A stretch of DNA of 64,000 nt from Amycolatopsis sp. QT-25 (GCF_029369745.1 NZ_CP120210.1:3100001-3164000), one strand, 5' to 3'; counted from the stretch's first letter, positions 50,195 to 58,972 are shown. Notes: generated from the sequence alone by a model not told the origin. Program-made: numbers and translations.

Positions 50195-50228
50195 CGGGAA
50201 CGCCTCCATTTTCGCGCCAGTCCGTGGG

Positions 50229-50253
50229 ATACCCCGGGAAGACGTCGTGAAAC
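50229..50253 (-). promoter_or_regulatory. SigB/SigF-type promoter for the DUF4383 gene
   Basis: GTTT (complement of 50250-50253), 15 bp, GGGTAT (complement of 50229-50234), 34 nt before ATG 50194. Confidence 0.75.
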
Positions 50254-50295
50254 GCCCCCGGCCGGTGGAAGCCGGAGGCGATTTCACCCGGTTGG

Positions 50296-50421
50296 TCAGC
50301 CCGATTGCGGGTCGGTGTCGTCGTGGGGGTCACCGGACGACGTGCCTTGTTCTCCTCGGACCTCTTCGCGGTCTTCTTCGTCCTGTTTGTCTTCGCCGCC
50401 GGGCTTGTGCTGGTCGTCCAT
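50296..50421 (-). CDS. Very small acidic protein, 41 residues
   Basis: ATG 50421 follows a strong AAGGAG site and a consensus stress promoter, and opens a 41-residue frame of almost only charged and polar residues (MDDQHKPGGEDKQDEEDREE ... DPHDDTDPQSG). It has no hydrophobic core and is probably disordered. Similar tiny hydrophilic proteins are common stress products, but I know no function for this one. Confidence 0.65.
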   Translation of the reverse strand: MDDQHKPGGEDKQDEEDREEVRGEQGTSSGDPHDDTDPQSG

Positions 50422-50452
50422 GGCGTTTCTCCTTCGATCGCTTTCCTTGCGG

Positions 50453-50477
50453 CTACCCGTTTCACGTCGTTTCAACC
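50453..50477 (-). promoter_or_regulatory. SigB/SigF-type promoter for the small acidic protein
   Basis: GGTT (complement of 50474-50477), 15 bp, GGGTAG (complement of 50453-50458), 31 nt before ATG 50421. Confidence 0.6.
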
Positions 50478-50535
50478 AGGGCTCGATCAAACGAGCGTGC
50501 CCTGGATGTCACTGGCGCGCCAGACCTTTGTGGAC

Positions 50536-50560
50536 GTTTGGCACCACACGATCGGGGTAG
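50536..50560 (+). promoter_or_regulatory. SigB/SigF-type promoter for the methyltransferase-CDGSH operon
   Basis: GTTT (50536-50539), 15 bp, GGGTAG (50555-50560), 31 nt before ATG 50592. Confidence 0.75.
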
Positions 50561-50591
50561 TCCTGGGCAACGATGGTGAACCGGAGGGGAC

Positions 50592-51281
50592 ATGACCGCG
50601 ATCTCCAGCGCAGCGATTCCACCTGTCCGAACGCGGCCGTGGCTGCTGCGGCCACCGGGCGTTTATCGCCCGCAAGACGACACCTGGCTACTGGCGAACG
50701 CGTTGAGCGCGTCCGGGATGCCCACCGGAGCGAGCGTTCTCGATCTCTGTACCGGCACCGGGGCGCTCGCGCTGACGGCCGCGGCGCACGGCGCGGGGTC
50801 CGTGACCGCCGTCGACATCTCCCGGCGGGCGCTGGCCGCGGTCTGGGTCAACTCGCGGCTGCGCCGCCTGCCGGTCCGGCCCCTGCGCGGTGGCCTGGCC
50901 GAAGCGGCTAACGGTGGCCCGTTCGACGTCGTGCTGACGAATCCGCCCTATGTGCCTTCCCCGGTCCCGGCGGTCGGGCCCGCGCGGGCGTGGGACGCCG
51001 GGCCGGACGGCCGGATCGTGCTCGACCAGGTCTGCGCCCAGGCGCCGTCGTTGGTGGCCCCCGGCGGATACCTGCTGATGGTCCACTCCGCGGTCGCGGG
51101 ACCGGACAAGTCACTGGAGCAGCTACGGGCGGCGGGATTGACACCGGCGGTGGTCGCCACCCGGGCGATCCCGTTCGGTCCGGTGATGCGGCAGCGCGCG
51201 GCCTTCCTCGAAGCGGCGGGCCTGATCGTCGCCGAGCAGCGGCACGAAGAACTGGTGGTGATCCGTGCCGACCGCCCGTAG
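50592..51281 (+). CDS. HemK-like class I SAM-dependent methyltransferase
   Basis: A 229-residue protein. The SAM-binding motif VLDLCTGTGALALTAAAHG is near 48, and VLTNPPYVPSPVPAVG near 115 has the NPPY motif of N5-glutamine methyltransferases such as PrmC and HemK2-type enzymes. It lacks the N-terminal PrmC recruitment domain, so it is a stand-alone member, probably acting on protein or small molecules of unknown kind. GGAGGGG precedes ATG 50592. The CDGSH gene overlaps its end. Confidence 0.9.
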   Translation: MTAISSAAIPPVRTRPWLLRPPGVYRPQDDTWLLANALSASGMPTGASVLDLCTGTGALALTAAAHGAGSVTAVDISRRALAAVWVNSRLRRLPVRPLRGGLAEAANGGPFDVVLTNPPYVPSPVPAVGPARAWDAGPDGRIVLDQVCAQAPSLVAPGGYLLMVHSAVAGPDKSLEQLRAAGLTPAVVATRAIPFGPVMRQRAAFLEAAGLIVAEQRHEELVVIRADRP

Positions 51282-51480
51282 AACCCGCGTCCGGCTCGAC
51301 CCCGGCGGGCCCCTCCTGGTGGAGGGGCCGGTCGAGATCGTCATGGACGATGGCGAGACGGTGACCTCGGATCGCTTCCTGGTCGCGCTCTGCGCCTGCC
51401 GCCGCAGCAAGCGTTACCCGTTCTGTGACACCAGCCACCGCCGCCGCTCACGGCAAGGGGTGCAGCGGCCTGAGGAGTGA
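51265..51480 (+). CDS. CDGSH iron-sulfur domain protein
   Basis: A 71-residue protein beginning at GTG 51265, inside the end of the methyltransferase gene. The CDGSH-type cluster motif is LCACRRSKRYPFCDTSH: three Cys and one His ligating a 2Fe-2S group. The N-terminus GPLLVEGPVEIVMDDGE is typical. It probably carries electrons or senses redox state. Its end overlaps the converging iron-containing redox enzyme gene by 33 bp. Confidence 0.88.
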   Translation: MPTARRTRVRLDPGGPLLVEGPVEIVMDDGETVTSDRFLVALCACRRSKRYPFCDTSHRRRSRQGVQRPEE

Positions 51481-52458
51481 GGTCTTCCCGGCTGACCAGG
51501 CGCCGAGCAGATGCTCGGTCAGCCGGTTCTCCAGCAGGTCGGTGGCCTGGATGCCCAGCGCGATGTCCGCCGCCAGTTCCGGTTCCCGGTCGAGCAGGTC
51601 CCCGACGACGTCGTGCCGCAGGACTTGTTCGTGCACCGCGTCGGCCTCGATGTGCTCGGTATAGAAGTACCGGCATTCGCCGGGCGCGCCGAGGCGCTCC
51701 AGCGCCTGGTCCATTCGCCGGGCGGCGGGCGCGGTGGTGATCTCGGCGGCGGCGAAGTGTCCGACGAGCGCGCCGCGCAGACTCCGGTGCAGACCGAACA
51801 GCGACATCATGTTCACCGTCGCGAGCGTCTGGGCCGGGGCGTGGTCGAGGTAGGCGAGATAGTCGCCGGACAGGCCCGCCGCGGTCAGCAGATCCGCGAA
51901 CAGGCGGGAATGCGCCTGGTCGGCCCGGCCGCCCCCGAACTCGTCGAACTCCACGGCGACCAGCGCCGCCTTGGCCCTGCCCCGCAGGCGCGGGATCACC
52001 CAAGCATGGGGGTCGGCCTCTTTGAGGTGGTAGATCGACCGATGCGCGAAGTACTCCTCGACGTGCCACAACTCGCCCTGGTCGCGCAGGAAGTGCGAAA
52101 CCCCGGCACCGTCGACCGGCTCGACCAGCAGCTCGTCCAACAGGCCCTGGACGTCGTCCCCGCCGGGAACGGCGGCGCGGAGGCCGCCGAGGAAGGCGTG
52201 TTCCAGAACGGACCGGAAGCCGAGCAGGCGGGCATCCCATTCCCATTCGGCGTCGACGCCGTCGAACCCTTGGTAGTGCAGCTCGTAGCAGACGTACAGC
52301 GCCAGCTGCAGGTCCTCGCCGAACGGATCGGCGTCGGTCGCCGCCTCGAGGTCGAAGTCGTCTCGGCGCCCGCCTGCCAGGGTGTCCACCACTGCGGCCG
52401 AGAGCGGGCCGCGGATTTCGGGCAGCCTCGCGGCCACCTCACGGTCGATCGTCGTCAT
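51448..52458 (-). CDS. Iron-containing redox enzyme-family protein (haem-oxygenase-like fold)
   Basis: A 336-residue all-helical protein. A helix with ALYVCYELHYQGFDG, GELWHVEEYFAHRSIYHLKE, EFDEFGGGRADQAHSRLFAD and CRYFYTEHIEADAVHEQVL supply the Glu/His pairs that bind a di-iron centre in haem-oxygenase-like (HDO-type) enzymes. Such proteins include oxidases and N-oxygenases. ATG 52458 lies 9 nt after a stress-type -10 box. Tail-to-tail overlap with CDGSH may be chance. Substrate unknown. Confidence 0.87.
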   Translation of the reverse strand: MTTIDREVAARLPEIRGPLSAAVVDTLAGGRRDDFDLEAATDADPFGEDLQLALYVCYELHYQGFDGVDAEWEWDARLLGFRSVLEHAFLGGLRAAVPGGDDVQGLLDELLVEPVDGAGVSHFLRDQGELWHVEEYFAHRSIYHLKEADPHAWVIPRLRGRAKAALVAVEFDEFGGGRADQAHSRLFADLLTAAGLSGDYLAYLDHAPAQTLATVNMMSLFGLHRSLRGALVGHFAAAEITTAPAARRMDQALERLGAPGECRYFYTEHIEADAVHEQVLRHDVVGDLLDREPELAADIALGIQATDLLENRLTEHLLGAWSAGKTSLLRPLHPLP

Positions 52459-52467
52459 GCCCGGGGA

Positions 52468-52492
52468 GTACCCGATCTAGCCGTGCGGAACC
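52468..52492 (-). promoter_or_regulatory. SigB/SigF-type promoter for the iron-containing redox enzyme, leaderless
   Basis: GGTT (complement of 52489-52492), 15 bp, GGGTAC (complement of 52468-52473), ending 9 nt before ATG 52458. It overlaps the end of the ligase gene upstream. Confidence 0.65.
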
Positions 52493-53574
52493 GTCTCTTC
52501 GGTCAGCATCCGCAACACCGCGACCTCCCCGTCGGCGGCGGCCCGGCGCTGCCGTTCGGCACCGGTGCCTTCCTGCTCCAGGCGGCCGAGGAGAGCGCGC
52601 ACGAGTTCGCGGTCGCCGGTGTCCTCCAGCGCGTGCTCGACATGAGTGAGCAGCGCGGCGACCCGGTCGCCCGCCGGAACCGGCTTTCCGGCCACCGGGT
52701 CCACGGCCGGCCCGGAGAGGCCGTGACGCGCGGACGACCACACCGCGGCGGCGGCGATCTGCGGATCCAGCGGCGCGGCCTCCCGCCCGTGATCCAGGTC
52801 GGCGAGTGCGGTGCGCACCAGCGCGCGGGTCAGCAGTCCCTGGAGGACGGCCTCGTCCACCGTCGAAGCGGTGTCGGCGACGCGGACCTCGACGGTCGGC
52901 CAGCGCGTGGACGGCCTCGCGAGCCAGAAGGTCTGGTTCTCGTCCACCAGGACCCCGCAGTCCACCAGCTTCCCGACCTGTTCCTCGTATCCTGCGGCGT
53001 CGGCGAAGTACGGGGCGATGCCGGAGCCGGGGAAACGGCTCTGCTCCACCATCCGCCAGCTCTCGTACCCGGTGTCGCGGCCGCCTTCGAACGGCGAATT
53101 GCCCGACAACGCCAGCAGGGTGGGCAGCCATTCGCCCAGGTGGTTCACGACGGCGACCGCGGTCTCGCGGTCCGGCACACCGACGTGCACGTGGCACCCG
53201 CACGCCTCGTACGCCTTGACCACGCCGGCGTAGAGCGCGTCGACCTTGCCGAACCGGTCGTCGGAGCCGTAGCCGCGGTCGGGTGAGGGACGCAGGGGAG
53301 TGCCGGAGGCGATGATGGCGCAGTCTTCGCCTGCCGCCGCTTCGGCGAGCGAGCGGCGCCCGGCGGTCAAGTGTTCGTACAGCTCGTCGGCGGTTTCGCA
53401 GATGCCGGTGGCGGCCTCGATCTGCGTCGGCCGCAGTTCCCGGTGGACCGCCGCGCCGTCCGGTAGCGGACAGCAGATTCGGTGCCGTTCGAGCACGGCC
53501 TCGGCCCGGGGGCAGCTCACCCCGGTCCTGGGGTCGACCAGGAGGAATTCTTCTTCGACGCCGATGCCGGTCAT
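52477..53574 (-). CDS. YbdK-type carboxylate-amine ligase (glutamate-cysteine ligase 2 family), copy 1
   Basis: A 365-residue GCS2-family enzyme. GVEEEFLLVDPRTG near the start gives the metal-binding Glu residues, CHVHVGVPDRETAVAVVNHL the catalytic His/nucleotide region, and EVRVADTASTVDEAVL the later Glu/Arg motif. Members ligate an amino acid gamma- or alpha-carboxyl to an amine, with ATP; some act only weakly on glutamate and cysteine. ATG 53574 overlaps the stop of the FAD-Rieske gene (ATGA). A second copy is at 59481. Confidence 0.9.
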   Translation of the reverse strand: MTGIGVEEEFLLVDPRTGVSCPRAEAVLERHRICCPLPDGAAVHRELRPTQIEAATGICETADELYEHLTAGRRSLAEAAAGEDCAIIASGTPLRPSPDRGYGSDDRFGKVDALYAGVVKAYEACGCHVHVGVPDRETAVAVVNHLGEWLPTLLALSGNSPFEGGRDTGYESWRMVEQSRFPGSGIAPYFADAAGYEEQVGKLVDCGVLVDENQTFWLARPSTRWPTVEVRVADTASTVDEAVLQGLLTRALVRTALADLDHGREAAPLDPQIAAAAVWSSARHGLSGPAVDPVAGKPVPAGDRVAALLTHVEHALEDTGDRELVRALLGRLEQEGTGAERQRRAAADGEVAVLRMLTEETVPHG

Positions 53575-55085
53575 CCCCGCTCCCGCTTTCTGGGCAGCGC
53601 CCGCACGGCGGGTCCCTGGATCACCGACCCGTCCAGGTCGAACCGCGAACCGTGGCAGGGGCAGTCCCAGGTCTTCTCCGCGTTGTTGAACGCGACGAGG
53701 CAGCCCAGATGGGTGCAGTGGGCGCCGACGGCGTGCAGTTCACCGCCCGGGTCGCGGTAGGCCGCGACGAGTTCCCCACCGTCACGGGTCACCTTGGCCT
53801 CACCGAGGGCGAGTTCGTCCAGGGAGGCGGGTTTGCGCAACGCGCTGAGGTGGTCGCCGACCAGGAACTTCGCCACCGTGGCGTTGTTCTCCACGGTCGA
53901 GATCGCGGACCGGAGGTCGAAACGGTTCGGGTCGTACAGGCTCGCCGACGGGTTGTCGCGTCCGGTCAGCAGATCCGCGAGCAGCAGCCCGGCCGCGGTG
54001 CCGCCCGTCATTCCCCATTGGCCGAAGCCGGTGGCGACCCACAGGTGACGACTCGCCGGATGGTAGCGCCCGACGTAGGGGACGGAGTCCAAAGTGGACA
54101 AATCGTGGGCCGACCACCGGTGGGTGACCCGGTGCACGGCCGCGTGCTCGCCCGCCCAGCTCGCCAGCCGCTCGTAGCGGCTCTCGACGTCGACGGAGTC
54201 GCCGACGCGGTAGTGCTCGCCGCCCACGATCGCGTACGGGACGCCGTCTTCGCGGTAGCTTCGCACGGAGTGGTGCGTGTCGGCGTCCAGGTACATCCCT
54301 TCCGGCGGGTCGCCTTCGACCGGCCCGGCGACCACGAGGTCGCGGACCGGGTCGAGCCGGGCGAAGAACAGGCCGCGGTCGAAGACGGGGTAGTGGGTCG
54401 TCACCACGACCTCGCTCGCCTTCACCTCGCCGGAACTGGTGCGCACCTTCACGCCCCCGAGTTCGTCGACGCCTTCCGCCCGAACGCCTTCGACGATGGT
54501 CCCGCCCGCGCGTTCGATCTCGTCGGCGAGGGCGAGCAGCCACCGGCGCGGGTGGAAGTGCGCCTGTGCCGCGAACTTCACCGCGCCGAGGGCGGGCACG
54601 TCGAGATCGACATCGGGGACATAGGAAGCGGGAAGTCCGGCCGTGGCCGCGGCTTCCGCTTCGCGCTCCAGGCTTTCGACCGTGCCGGGATGGGTCGTGT
54701 AGACGAAACTGTCGGCGCGGGTGAATCCGCAGTCGATGCCGAGTTCGGCGGTGGCGGCGGCGATCCAGTCCAGCGCGGCCGCCTGGGTGTGGGCGTAGGT
54801 CGCGGCGGCCTCCGCGCCTTTGGTCTTGGCCAGCGTGGCGTACTTCAGCCCATGCTGGGTACTGACCTTCGCTGTGGTGTGGCCGGACACCCCCGCCGCG
54901 AGGCGGTCGGCCTCCAGGACCAGCACCGAGCGCCCGGCCCTCGCCAGCTCGTAGGCGGTGGTGAGCCCCGCGATCCCGCCCCCGAGCACGGCGACCTCGA
55001 CCTCGGCGGGCAACGGCGTCCCGGTGCGGTCGGGAGCGGGAGCGGTGTCGAGCCACAGTGAACGCGTTCCGGGCAACTCCGTCAT
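53571..55085 (-). CDS. FAD-dependent oxidoreductase with C-terminal Rieske 2Fe-2S domain
   Basis: A 504-residue protein. The DAO-type FAD fold begins VAVLGGGIAGLTTAYELARAG and continues VVTTHYPVFDRGLF and WVATGFGQWGMTGGTAAG. Residues about 415-500 are a Rieske domain with CTHLGCLVAFNNAEKTW and CPCHGSRFDLDG (two Cys, two His). The fusion is known in Gram-positive bacteria as a general oxidoreductase of unknown substrate. ATG 55085 is 9 nt after a GGGAAT box, so the message is probably leaderless. Confidence 0.92.
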   Translation of the reverse strand: MTELPGTRSLWLDTAPAPDRTGTPLPAEVEVAVLGGGIAGLTTAYELARAGRSVLVLEADRLAAGVSGHTTAKVSTQHGLKYATLAKTKGAEAAATYAHTQAAALDWIAAATAELGIDCGFTRADSFVYTTHPGTVESLEREAEAAATAGLPASYVPDVDLDVPALGAVKFAAQAHFHPRRWLLALADEIERAGGTIVEGVRAEGVDELGGVKVRTSSGEVKASEVVVTTHYPVFDRGLFFARLDPVRDLVVAGPVEGDPPEGMYLDADTHHSVRSYREDGVPYAIVGGEHYRVGDSVDVESRYERLASWAGEHAAVHRVTHRWSAHDLSTLDSVPYVGRYHPASRHLWVATGFGQWGMTGGTAAGLLLADLLTGRDNPSASLYDPNRFDLRSAISTVENNATVAKFLVGDHLSALRKPASLDELALGEAKVTRDGGELVAAYRDPGGELHAVGAHCTHLGCLVAFNNAEKTWDCPCHGSRFDLDGSVIQGPAVRALPRKRERG

Positions 55086-55094
55086 GGCGCCCGG

Positions 55095-55120
55095 ATTCCC
55101 GCGTGACGACGCGGGCAAAC
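55095..55120 (-). promoter_or_regulatory. SigB/SigF-type promoter for the FAD-Rieske/YbdK operon, leaderless
   Basis: GTTT (complement of 55117-55120), 16 bp, GGGAAT (complement of 55095-55100), ending 9 nt before ATG 55085. The same arrangement is found at udgX. Confidence 0.55.
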
Positions 55121-55124
55121 CAGG

Positions 55125-55150
55125 GTTTTCCGGAACGCCGGAGCGGGTAG
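55125..55150 (+). promoter_or_regulatory. SigB/SigF-type promoter for the ATP-grasp/CocE operon, leaderless
   Basis: GTTT (55125-55128), 16 bp, GGGTAG (55145-55150), ending 9 nt before ATG 55160. Confidence 0.75.
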
Positions 55151-55159
55151 GACTGCCCC

Positions 55160-56458
55160 ATGACCACCTCCTCCAGTCCCCTAGAGGAAAAGAACGTTTT
55201 TGTCATCGGTCTCGACGACAGCAACGAGGAGGTACTGAGCCGGATTCCCGGCGCCGATCGGTATCGCTTCCACGGCTTGCTGTCGCCGGAAGAGCTCCAG
55301 CACGGGGATATCCCGATCGACGACCTCATGGCGAAGGCGCAGGCGCGGTTGGACGCCTTCGACGGGTCCATCGACGCGATCGTCAGCTATTGGGACTTCC
55401 CGTCTTCGACGATGGTGGCCATGCTGTGCGAGAAGTACGGCCTTCCCGGCAACGCGCTGAAGGCGGTGCTCAAGTGCGAAGACAAGTACTGGAGCCGCAT
55501 CGAACAGGCGAAGGTGATCGACGAGGTGCCGTCGTTCGGCATCGTCGACCTGGAGAAGGACACCCCTCGCCCGCCCGAGGGTGTCGACTACCCCATGTGG
55601 CTCAAACCGGTGAAGTCGTTCTCCTCGGAGCTCGCCTTCCACGTGACCGACGAAGCCGAATTCGACAAGGCCGTCGCCGAGATCCGTGCGGGTGTCGACA
55701 GGGTCGGCCGGCCCTTCGACCGCATCCTCGGCATGGTCGACCTCCCCGCGGAGGTGGCCGAAGTCGGTGGAGCGGCATGCCTGGCGGAGGGCGAACTCAG
55801 CGGTGTGCAGGCGGCGGCCGAAGGCTATGTCTACAAAGGACAGGTCACGGTCTACGGTGTCCTGGACTCGATCAACTACCCCGGCACCACTTCTTTCCTG
55901 CGGCATCAGTACCCCTCGCAGCTGCCCGAGGACACCGTCGAACGGATGAAGGAGATCTCCGTCCGGGTGATGGAGCAGATCGGCTTCGACAACGCCACGT
56001 TCAGCATCGAGTTCTTCTGTCACCCCGAATCCGGTCAGGCCTGCTTGCTGGAGATCAACCCGCGGCACTCGCAGTCCCACGCGGAACTGTTCGAGTACGT
56101 CGACGGGGTGGCCAACCACCAGATCATGGTCGAGCTGGGCCTCGGCCAGGATCCCGGCCGACGCCGGAACCAGGGCGACTACCGGATCGCGGGCAAGTGG
56201 TACCACCGCCGCTTCCGTGACGCGCTGGTCACCAGGGTACCCACCCGCGGCGAGATCGCGGACCTGCAGGCGGAGATCCCCGGGGTGAAGATCGAATTGG
56301 TGGCCGAGAAGGGGATCCGGCTCTCGGAACTGCCCGAACAGGACAGCTACAGCTACGAACTCGCGCATGTCTTCGTCGCGGCGCAGACCGAACGGGAGAT
56401 GGAGAGCAAGTACCGCCGGTGCATCGAAGCGCTGCGGTTCGACTTCGAGGAGGGATAG
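55160..56458 (+). CDS. ATP-grasp domain carboxylate-amine ligase
   Basis: A 432-residue ATP-grasp enzyme. The N-domain has VFVIGLDDSNEEVLSRIPG and IVSYWDFPSSTMVAMLCEKYG; LPGNALKAVLKCEDKYWSR leads into the grasp, MWLKPVKSFSSELAFHVTD holds the nucleotide Lys, and the metal site is FSIEFFCHPESGQACLLEINPR. Such enzymes form an acyl phosphate and link it to an amine or thiol. It lies 3 bp before a CocE/NonD hydrolase gene. Substrates unknown; a peptide-like or amide product is implied. Confidence 0.88.
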   Translation: MTTSSSPLEEKNVFVIGLDDSNEEVLSRIPGADRYRFHGLLSPEELQHGDIPIDDLMAKAQARLDAFDGSIDAIVSYWDFPSSTMVAMLCEKYGLPGNALKAVLKCEDKYWSRIEQAKVIDEVPSFGIVDLEKDTPRPPEGVDYPMWLKPVKSFSSELAFHVTDEAEFDKAVAEIRAGVDRVGRPFDRILGMVDLPAEVAEVGGAACLAEGELSGVQAAAEGYVYKGQVTVYGVLDSINYPGTTSFLRHQYPSQLPEDTVERMKEISVRVMEQIGFDNATFSIEFFCHPESGQACLLEINPRHSQSHAELFEYVDGVANHQIMVELGLGQDPGRRRNQGDYRIAGKWYHRRFRDALVTRVPTRGEIADLQAEIPGVKIELVAEKGIRLSELPEQDSYSYELAHVFVAAQTEREMESKYRRCIEALRFDFEEG

Positions 56459-56461
56459 CCC

Positions 56462-58486
56462 ATGCGGACGGTGGCCTCGCTGCCGTACGAGATCACGGAG
56501 GAGGACCACGTCTGGATCCCGGTCTCCGACGGCGTCCGGCTGTCGGCGCGGATCTGGCGGCCGATCGCTTCGGACGGCGAACCGGTCCCGGCCATCCTGG
56601 AGTACATCCCGTACCGGCACCGTGACCTGACCTCGGTGCGGGACTCGGTGCACCACCCGTACCTCGCGAGGCACGGTTACGCCTGTGTCCGCGTGGACAT
56701 CCGCGGTTCGGGGGAGTCGGAGGGCGTGCTCGCCGACGAGTACCTCGAACGGGAGCAACTCGACGCCGAGGACGTCCTGGAGTGGATCGCCGCGCAGCCC
56801 TGGTGCTCGGGCCGGACGGGGATGATGGGGATCTCCTGGGGCGGGTTCGCCGCCCTCCAGGTGGCGGCGCGCAAACCGCCGAGCCTGACCGCGATCGCGA
56901 TCTCGTCGTTCACCGACGACCGATACTCCGACGACATGCACTACATGGGCGGCTGCCTGCTTTCGGACAACGTCGCCGAGGCCTCCACGATGTTCGCCTA
57001 CGCGACGTTGCCACCCGATCCCGCGCTGGCGGGTGAGCGGTGGCGGGACCGGTGGCACGAACGCCTGGAGAACTGCGGCCTCTGGGCCGGCGAATGGCTG
57101 AGCCACCAGCGCCGGGACGACTATTGGCGGCACGCGTCGGTCTGCGAGAACTACAGCGACGTCCAGGTGCCCGTCCTCGCCTCCAGCGGCTGGGCGGACG
57201 GGTACTCGAACGCGGTCTCCCGGCTGCTGGCCAATCTCGACGTGCCGCGGCGCGGCCTGATCGGGCCGTGGTCGCACAAGTATCCGCATCTCGGCAGGCC
57301 AGGGCCCGCCATCGGCTACCTCCAGGAGCTGGTCCGCTGGTGGGATCACTGGCTCAAGGACGTGGAGAACGGCGTCATGGACGGGCCGATGCTCCAGACC
57401 TGGATGCAGGACAGCGTGCCGCCGTCGACCTCGTACGAGGACCGCCCCGGCCGCTGGGTGGGGGAGCCGTCCTGGCCTTCGCCGCATGTGCACCCCTCCG
57501 AGCACCGGCTTGCCCGGCACCGGATCGCCCGCCCGGGCGAGGAGGTGCCGGAGGAGAACCTGTCGGTGGAGTCGCCGCTTTCGGTCGGTCAGTTCGCCGG
57601 CAAGTGGGCCTCTTACAGTGCTCCGCCCGACCTGCCGTACGACCAGCGGGAGGAGGACGGCGGTTCGCTCGTCTTCGACACCGACGAACTCACCGAGCCG
57701 TGTGAAATCCTCGGTTCACCGGTGGTGGAGCTGGAGGTCTCGGCGGACAAGCCGGTCGCGCAGGTCGCCGTCCGGCTGTCCGACGTCTCACCGGACGGCA
57801 GGGCCACGCGCGTGACCTACGGGCTGCTGAACCTGACCCACCGGGACGGGCACGAGCACCCGGAGCCGCTGGAACCGGGCAAGCGGTACCGGGTGCGCGT
57901 CGAGCTCAACGCCGTCGCGCAGGCCTTCCCCGCCGGGCACCGGATCCGGTTGTCCCTCTCGTCGTCGTACTGGCCGCTGGCGTGGCCGCCGCCGGAGCCG
58001 GCGATGGTGACCATCCACACCGGACAGAGCACCCTCACGCTGCCGGTACGGCCGATGGCGGAAGCGGACGAGGTCCCGGCGCGGCCGTTCGGCGAACCGG
58101 AAGGCACGGAACCGCTGCCCGCGACCCAGGTCGAACCCGGTGAACAGCGCTGGACCGTCTCCCGTGACCTGATCGACTACCGGTCCACGCTCGACATCGT
58201 GAAGAACGAGGGCAAGGTCCGCTTCGAAGACATCGATCTCGACGTCACCAGGAACGTGTTCGAGCGTTATTCGTGGCTGGCCGACGACTTCTGTTCCCCG
58301 GTGGCGGAGACGTCCTGGTCGATGACGTTCGCCCGCGGCGACTGGGAAGCCCGGTCCGAGACCCGCACCCGGGTGTCCTGCACTCCCACCGAGTTCGTGA
58401 TCGACGCACAACTCGACGCCTACGAAGGGGAGCGAAGGACGTTCTCCCGCAACTGGCATCGGACGGTTCCCCGTGATCAGGTCTAG
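56462..58486 (+). CDS. CocE/NonD-family hydrolase (X-Pro dipeptidyl-peptidase/acylase type)
   Basis: A 674-residue serine hydrolase. The alpha/beta-hydrolase part has VRVDIRGSGESEGVL, the nucleophile elbow GMMGISWGGFAALQVAA, the acid region SSGWADGYSNAV, and the His in IGPWSHKYPHLG. From about 350 the jelly-roll domain typical of CocE follows (LVFDTDELTEPCEILGSP, AGHRIRLSLSSSYWPLAWP). The final 120 residues are an extra domain. It cleaves or transfers acyl or peptide bonds. Next to an ATP-grasp ligase and near two YbdK ligases it may act on their amide product. Codes directly after the ligase (3-bp gap). Confidence 0.92.
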   Translation: MRTVASLPYEITEEDHVWIPVSDGVRLSARIWRPIASDGEPVPAILEYIPYRHRDLTSVRDSVHHPYLARHGYACVRVDIRGSGESEGVLADEYLEREQLDAEDVLEWIAAQPWCSGRTGMMGISWGGFAALQVAARKPPSLTAIAISSFTDDRYSDDMHYMGGCLLSDNVAEASTMFAYATLPPDPALAGERWRDRWHERLENCGLWAGEWLSHQRRDDYWRHASVCENYSDVQVPVLASSGWADGYSNAVSRLLANLDVPRRGLIGPWSHKYPHLGRPGPAIGYLQELVRWWDHWLKDVENGVMDGPMLQTWMQDSVPPSTSYEDRPGRWVGEPSWPSPHVHPSEHRLARHRIARPGEEVPEENLSVESPLSVGQFAGKWASYSAPPDLPYDQREEDGGSLVFDTDELTEPCEILGSPVVELEVSADKPVAQVAVRLSDVSPDGRATRVTYGLLNLTHRDGHEHPEPLEPGKRYRVRVELNAVAQAFPAGHRIRLSLSSSYWPLAWPPPEPAMVTIHTGQSTLTLPVRPMAEADEVPARPFGEPEGTEPLPATQVEPGEQRWTVSRDLIDYRSTLDIVKNEGKVRFEDIDLDVTRNVFERYSWLADDFCSPVAETSWSMTFARGDWEARSETRTRVSCTPTEFVIDAQLDAYEGERRTFSRNWHRTVPRDQV

Positions 58487-58520
58487 GAGGAATCTTTCCG
58501 CGAAGTCGCTGCTCGCGTGG

Positions 58521-58737
58521 ATGCGTCTCACCAACCGGAAGCGCGTCTATGCCGAGCTCGACCGCTTCCGCCGGAGCATGCGAAAGCAGCCGGGCGAAGG
58601 GTGAGCAGGAGCTGTACTTCCACGGCGGCGCCTACGTGCACCGGATCCGGCACGACCACTGGCACTTCTTCGGGCGGCTGATCGGCCGCACCGGCTGCTC
58701 GGTGAGCCTGCCGAGTACCTCGCGCTCGCCGGACTGA
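58521..58737 (+). pseudogene. Remnant of an alpha/beta-hydrolase (lipase/esterase) gene
   Basis: The frame from 58521 reads MRLTNRKRVYAELDRFRRSM and stops at 58604. In the next frame the text continues with GEQELYFHGGAYVHRIRHDH and WHFFGRLIGRTGCSV to TGA 58737. Together these are the first third of an HSL-type esterase with its oxyanion HGGAYVH motif. The catalytic elbow and C-terminus are absent. It is a truncated and frameshifted remnant. Confidence 0.75.
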
Positions 58738-58814
58738 ACGAGGCGGCCGGACTCGGGGCGCTGACTGTCTACAGAGGAGATCGCACAGCTCGTGAATCAT
58801 CGCCGGTGAAAACG

Positions 58815-58839
58815 GTGTAGCTCTCTCGGGAGTGGGTAA
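58815..58839 (+). promoter_or_regulatory. Possible SigB/SigF-type promoter for the DUF6098-like gene
   Basis: GTGT (58815-58818), 15 bp, GGGTAA (58834-58839). The leader would be 133 nt, longer than the rest, so this is less certain. Confidence 0.4.
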
Positions 58840-58972
58840 CCGGAAAAGCAACGGCCGGCGTAGCGAGGTTGTACGTCCGCCGGCCGTGAGGTGGACCGGC
58901 GTGGGCAGCCCCGGCGGAGCAGGAGCGCCGGCGCGCCGGTCACCGTGTCCATTTTTCGCACAGGAGCGCTCG

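Larger units (their letters stand above)
58487..58972. other. Spacer with a hydrolase remnant and one promoter-like site
   Basis: It holds the alpha/beta-hydrolase remnant (58521-58737), and a promoter-like GTGT-15 bp-GGGTAA at 58815-58839 (listed separately). A GC-rich inverted pair (CCGGCG... near 58848-58880 and CGCCGGC) follows and may form a hairpin. No intact gene. Confidence 0.55.

Noticed and set aside
55181..57520. 779-codon minus-strand open frame opposite the ATP-grasp and CocE genes
   Set aside because: Shadow frame: rich in Arg, His and Pro, no motif, and both plus-strand genes are well supported.
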